Source of the DNA: a bacterium
GTDB lineage: Bacteria > Sysuimicrobiota > Sysuimicrobiia > Sysuimicrobiales > Segetimicrobiaceae
NCBI GenBank assembly: GCA_035295165.1
Contig: DATGJN010000006.1
Coordinates: 1 to 54,833, forward strand
Length of the DNA: 54,833 bases
Direction: 5' to 3'
The translations under genes were made by a program, and so were the position numbers. Positions 52,062-54,833 of the stretch are shown here, piece after piece; positions within the stretch are counted from its first letter, which is position 1, and each line of letters begins with the position of its first letter. The notes below the pieces were generated by a model that worked only from the letters and a program-made list of their open reading frames with translations, did not search any database and was not told the origin of the DNA.

Positions 52062-54470
52062 CTACCCTTCTCCCGCGCGCAGCGCCAGCAGCAGCCGCTC
52101 GGGCGTGATCGGCAGCTCGGTCACGCGCACGCCGACGGCGTCGTAGATCGCGTTGGCGATCGCCGCCGGCATCGGCACCATCCCGATCTCCCCGACACCC
52201 TTCGCCCCGTACGGTCCGACGGGATCGGCCTTCTCGAGGATGACGTGCGTCAGCTCGGGCACGTCGCCGGCGCGCGGAATTCGATAGTCGAACGCGTGGG
52301 GGTTCATCACCTGGCCATCCTGACAGACGATCTCCTCCATCAACGCATAGCCCAGGCCCATGACCACGCCGCCCTCGATCTGTCCTTCGACGATCAGCGG
52401 GTTGATCGCCCGGCCGACGTCCAGGGCGCTGATCACCTCGAGCACGCACACGTGGCCGAGCTCGACATCCACCTCCACCTCGACGATCTGGGTAGCATAG
52501 TCGAACGCCTGGAACGGGCTCCCGCGCCCTTCCGCGTCGAGTTGGACCACCGGCGCACCGAACGTCGCCGTTCCGATCGGCTGCTCGCCGACGGACCGGT
52601 GCGCGAACGCGACGACCTCCTCGAGCGAGCAGGAGCGCTGGGACGCGCCGCGCACGGCGATCCGACCGGCACGGCACTCCAGATCGGCCGGGTGAGCTTC
52701 AAGCATCCTGGCCGCGATCGCAAGCAGTTTGTCCCGAAGCGCGACGGCCGCCGCGCGCGTCGCGTTGCCGGTCACGTACATCGTCCGGCTGGCCGACGCG
52801 CCGCCATCGAACGGCATGGTGTCGGTGTCCTTGAGCGCGACGCCGATCTGGGACATGGGCACGTCGAGCTCTTCGGCCACGATCTGGATCAGTGCCGTCG
52901 TGGCGCCCTGCCCCACCTCAGACGCCCCAGAAACGAGTGTCAGCGAACCGTCCTGATTGGCCTTGATGATCGCGGTGGCGGTGTCGGCACCGGACCAGAT
53001 GCCGCCGCCGATGCCGTGATGGGCGGTGGCGACCCCGATGCCGCGGCGGAACCGGCCCGCGCCCGGCAGGCGCTGGCGGCGGCGCTCTGTCCACGCGCTC
53101 TTCTCGGCAGCCGCTCGCAGCGTCTCCCGCACCGTCACGCTGTAGCGTGTCGGATCCAGCACCTGCCCGGTACAGGTGACCGACCCCGGCCCCCAGGCGT
53201 TGCGAAGGCGCAGCTCGATCGGATCGATCCCGCGGTCGGCCGCAGCCTGATCGAGCAGACTCTCCCGCGCAAGCGCTACCTGCGGCGCCCCGAATCCCCG
53301 AAAGGACCCGCTCAACACGTTGTTGGTGGCGACGCAGCGTACCCGTACCGCGATGTTCGGCACGTCGTACGGCCCCTCGAGGTGCGTCGCACCGTGAATC
53401 GACAGCATCGACGGCATCGAGTTGTACGGCCCGGAATCGGTGAGAATCTCGGCTTCCATGAACGTGATCCGGCCGTCCGCGTCGATGCCGATGGCCAGAT
53501 CGGTGTCGAACGGCAGCTTGCACGTGGAGGCAACGAACTCGTCCTCGCGGCTGAAGACGCCCTTCACAGGGCGTCCGGTCCGCATCGCGAGCAGCGCGCA
53601 GTACGGTTCGATCGTCAGCTCGCCCTTGCCGCCGAAGTCCCCGCCGGCGGGCAGATGCACAATGTGCACCCGGCTCATGGGGAGTCCAAGCACCGCGGTC
53701 AGCTGCGAGAGCGTCCGGAACGGCTTGCCCGTCGAGCTCCAGACGGTGAGCCGGTCGGTCCCATGCTCGTAGCTCGCGACGGCTGCGTGCGGCTCCATCG
53801 AGAAGTGCTCCATGCGCTGCGTCCGGAACCGGCCGCGGACCACATGGTCGGCCGCCGCCCGGCCGCGGTCGACGTCGCCCCGCCGCACCCGGAACTGCGT
53901 GAACACGTTGCCCTGATCGTAGACGACATAGGGCCGCATGAACGGCGCGACCTTGTACTCGGCGCGGCGCTCGTGAATCCGCGGCGCCCCGCCCAAGAGC
54001 GCGTCCTCCGGCGTGTACACCGCCGGCAGCGCCTCGTACGCGACGTCGATCAGCGCAGCCGCGCGCTCCGCCGTCTCCTCGTCCTCGGCCGCGACGGCGG
54101 CGACCACATCCGCGACGCTGCGCACGGTGTCCCCGGCGAACACGGGTCGGTCGCTGATGCTCACGCCGGTGAACACGGGGCCGGGCAGGTCCGACGCCGT
54201 CAGCACGGCCACGACACCGGGCAGGGCCCGGGCCGCCGCCGTGTTCACCCGCGTGATGCGGGCGTGCGCGTGCGTGCTGAACACGAGCCGGCAGTGAAGC
54301 ATGCCGGGGAGGACCACGTCTGTCGTAAACCGCGTCTGCCCCGCGGCGAGCGCCGCGGCGTCCACCCGCGGCATCCGGCTCCCGACGCCGGCGCGGATCA
54401 CGCGATGGCCTCCGACGTCACCGGAGTGGCGGGCGTCACACCATCGCACGTCACGATTTCGCCCCGCCAT
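52062..54470 (-). CDS. Molybdenum hydroxylase large (Mo-pterin-binding) subunit
   Basis: 802 residues from ATG 54470 (GGGGGAG four to five bases upstream). Ald_Xan_dh N-terminal domain with GVGSRMPRVDAAALAAGQ, then Mo-binding domains with LPAGGDFGGKGEL, GSFRGFGAPQ, the WSGADTATAII region and, near the C-terminus, the base Glu in GAKGVGEIG. The loop GSFRGFG differs from the Cys-containing active-site loop of CO dehydrogenase, so it belongs with aldehyde, xanthine or N-heterocycle oxidising enzymes. It completes the M and S subunits encoded beyond the LacI gene. Confidence 0.93.
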   Translation of the reverse strand: MAGRNRDVRWCDARHSGDVGGHRVIRAGVGSRMPRVDAAALAAGQTRFTTDVVLPGMLHCRLVFSTHAHARITRVNTAAARALPGVVAVLTASDLPGPVFTGVSISDRPVFAGDTVRSVADVVAAVAAEDEETAERAAALIDVAYEALPAVYTPEDALLGGAPRIHERRAEYKVAPFMRPYVVYDQGNVFTQFRVRRGDVDRGRAAADHVVRGRFRTQRMEHFSMEPHAAVASYEHGTDRLTVWSSTGKPFRTLSQLTAVLGLPMSRVHIVHLPAGGDFGGKGELTIEPYCALLAMRTGRPVKGVFSREDEFVASTCKLPFDTDLAIGIDADGRITFMEAEILTDSGPYNSMPSMLSIHGATHLEGPYDVPNIAVRVRCVATNNVLSGSFRGFGAPQVALARESLLDQAAADRGIDPIELRLRNAWGPGSVTCTGQVLDPTRYSVTVRETLRAAAEKSAWTERRRQRLPGAGRFRRGIGVATAHHGIGGGIWSGADTATAIIKANQDGSLTLVSGASEVGQGATTALIQIVAEELDVPMSQIGVALKDTDTMPFDGGASASRTMYVTGNATRAAAVALRDKLLAIAARMLEAHPADLECRAGRIAVRGASQRSCSLEEVVAFAHRSVGEQPIGTATFGAPVVQLDAEGRGSPFQAFDYATQIVEVEVDVELGHVCVLEVISALDVGRAINPLIVEGQIEGGVVMGLGYALMEEIVCQDGQVMNPHAFDYRIPRAGDVPELTHVILEKADPVGPYGAKGVGEIGMVPMPAAIANAIYDAVGVRVTELPITPERLLLALRAGEG

Positions 54471-54516
54471 GTCGCTCCCCCGCACGGCTGGGAACGGCGG
54501 CGGATCATTGCGGATC

Positions 54517-54530
54517 TGCAATCGTTTACA
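54517..54530. promoter_or_regulatory. Perfect LacI-family operator before the Mo large-subunit gene
   Basis: TGCAATCGTTTACA fits TGNAANCGNTTNCA at every fixed position, including the central CG where LacI hinge helices insert. It lies 47 bp before the start codon, a usual operator distance. The LacI regulator is encoded 2.6 kb away on the other side of the gene it would control. Confidence 0.65.
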
Positions 54531-54574
54531 ACCACGTGCGCACCTCATCGCGGCTGCTCCGCACAACGTGACGC

Positions 54575-54588
54575 TTGTTGTTCAACAA
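54575..54588. repeat. Inverted repeat TTGTTG-TT-CAACAA
   Basis: Perfect 6-bp arms with a 2-bp centre, 105 bp upstream of the Mo large-subunit start, possibly a second regulator site. It shares CAACA half-sites with the TetR dyad at 32102-32120 but differs in spacing. Confidence 0.35.
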
Positions 54589-54719
54589 TCGCGCATCCGT
54601 TCCCTCCACACCGCCGCTCGCCGCAGGCGCTCCTCGCGCCGTTTCTCCGCGGCGGCACCGCAGCGCACATCGAGCGCATGCGGTGTTCTGCGCGTCGCCG
54701 CCTTGGAGCGCGACGCTGA

Positions 54720-54833
54720 TGTCGTAGTTCAGCAATCCTGTCATGCTAACGGTTCAGCGAAAATGTCACCCCCTGGGCGCTGAGCTCTTTGCGGCGAGCG
54801 ATCTGAGCGTATTGCCTCCAGGGATGATCGGGC
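54720..54833 (-). mobile_element. End of an insertion sequence entering from the right edge
   Basis: On the minus strand two direct copies of TGACA-N3-TYGCTGAAC, 25 bp apart, are followed by TACGACA; this series of short repeats is the sort found at the ends of IS21- or IS481-like elements. A transposase C-terminus lies just inside. The outer boundary is put near 54720 (TGTCG when read inward) by eye; no target duplication can be seen because the other end is outside. Confidence 0.6.
54746..54832 (-). CDS. Transposase, C-terminal 28 residues only
   Basis: The frame enters from the right edge as PDHPWRQYAQIARRKELSAQ, continues GVTFSLNR and stops at TAG 54746. A proline-rich HPWR tail is common at the C-terminus of IS481/IS3-type DDE transposases. 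The direct repeat of the IS end begins within its last codons, as usual for these elements. The rest is outside the window. Confidence 0.6.
   Translation of the reverse strand, partial: PDHPWRQYAQIARRKELSAQGVTFSLNR

Larger units (their letters stand above)
54471..54719. other. Upstream region of the Mo large-subunit gene
   Basis: 249 bp. It contains the perfect LacI-type box (54517-54530), a 5-bp dyad ATTGC-N6-GCAAT (54507-54522), and a dyad TTGTTG-TT-CAACAA (54575-54588). The stretch 54589-54719 is Arg/Cys-rich in every frame and shows no gene. Confidence 0.4.

Noticed and set aside
52062-54470. Calling the Mo-hydroxylase a carbon monoxide dehydrogenase (CoxL)
   Set aside because: The active-site loop reads GSFRGFG and lacks the Cys-containing CoxL signature; only the general xanthine/aldehyde dehydrogenase family is supported.
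1-54833. CRISPR arrays, rRNA and riboswitches
   Set aside because: No regularly spaced repeats, rRNA text or recognisable aptamer cores were seen; ilvD and pyrB lack visible T-box or attenuator-like leaders.

Overview
The window is a 54.8-kb stretch of very GC-rich bacterial DNA. Genes are tightly packed, GTG starts are frequent, Shine-Dalgarno sites are clear, and TGA/TAG are common stops. It holds about 49 credible genes and no rRNA, tRNA or CRISPR array. The content fits a free-living, probably soil or sediment, heterotroph living on amino acids, peptides and cyclic nitrogen compounds. There are five ABC uptake loci, two hydantoinase subunits, a proline-racemase-type enzyme, a P5C dehydrogenase and a three-subunit molybdenum hydroxylase. 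No ribosomal or phylogenetic marker is present. A deep-branching Terrabacteria lineage is only a guess.

Layout, left to right. (1) 1-4.9 kb: an EACC1-like conflict-system component at the edge, a proline racemase/hydroxyproline epimerase-type enzyme, a D-2-hydroxyacid dehydrogenase and, divergently, a CocE/X-Pro-type hydrolase. (2) 4.9-14.4 kb, minus strand: a long run from pyrB through a CtaG-like membrane protein and a complete Liv-type ABC importer (two ATPases, binding protein, two permeases) to a class-I aminotransferase and P5C dehydrogenase. (3) 14.5-22.3 kb: a SnoaL-like protein, ilvD, a coupled DapA-like/ATP-grasp-like pair, a Ycf48-type repeat protein, a class-A beta-lactamase-fold protein and a lone ParB-like protein. 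(4) 22.3-28.7 kb: a polyamine-type ABC importer with a divergent ATPase gene, then a decayed glycerol-3-phosphate-type (ugp) locus in which two permease genes have collapsed into one frameshifted chimera next to a phosphodiesterase gene. (5) 28.9-33.8 kb: a 63-aa protein, a metal-ligand-depleted M24 peptidase homologue, a DAO-type oxidase, and a TetR regulator divergent from a carotenoid-desaturase/isomerase-type oxidoreductase with two matching operators between them. (6) 33.9-41.4 kb, minus: an operon of a peptide-type binding protein, two permeases and hydantoinase/oxoprolinase B and A. (7) 41.6-50.8 kb, minus: an eight-gene operon of molybdenum-hydroxylase M and S subunits, a benzoylformate-decarboxylase-like ThDP enzyme, a PotABCD-type importer whose second permease is fused to the ATPase, an SDR dehydrogenase and a DUF1116 (AllG/YlbE-like) protein. 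(8) 50.9-54.5 kb: a divergent LacI regulator and the molybdenum-hydroxylase large subunit. (9) The right edge is the end of an insertion sequence.

The most interesting part is regions 6-8. A sequence matching the general LacI-family operator pattern TGNAANCGNTTNCA lies in front of the large-subunit gene (54517-54530), and a one-mismatch copy lies in front of the peptide/hydantoinase operon (41540-41553). This suggests one LacI-controlled catabolic island that imports a nitrogenous organic acid or cyclic amide, then hydroxylates, decarboxylates, reduces or oxidises it and processes a carbamoyl or amide group. The substrate is not identifiable from sequence alone, and the combination is not one I recognise as a described pathway.
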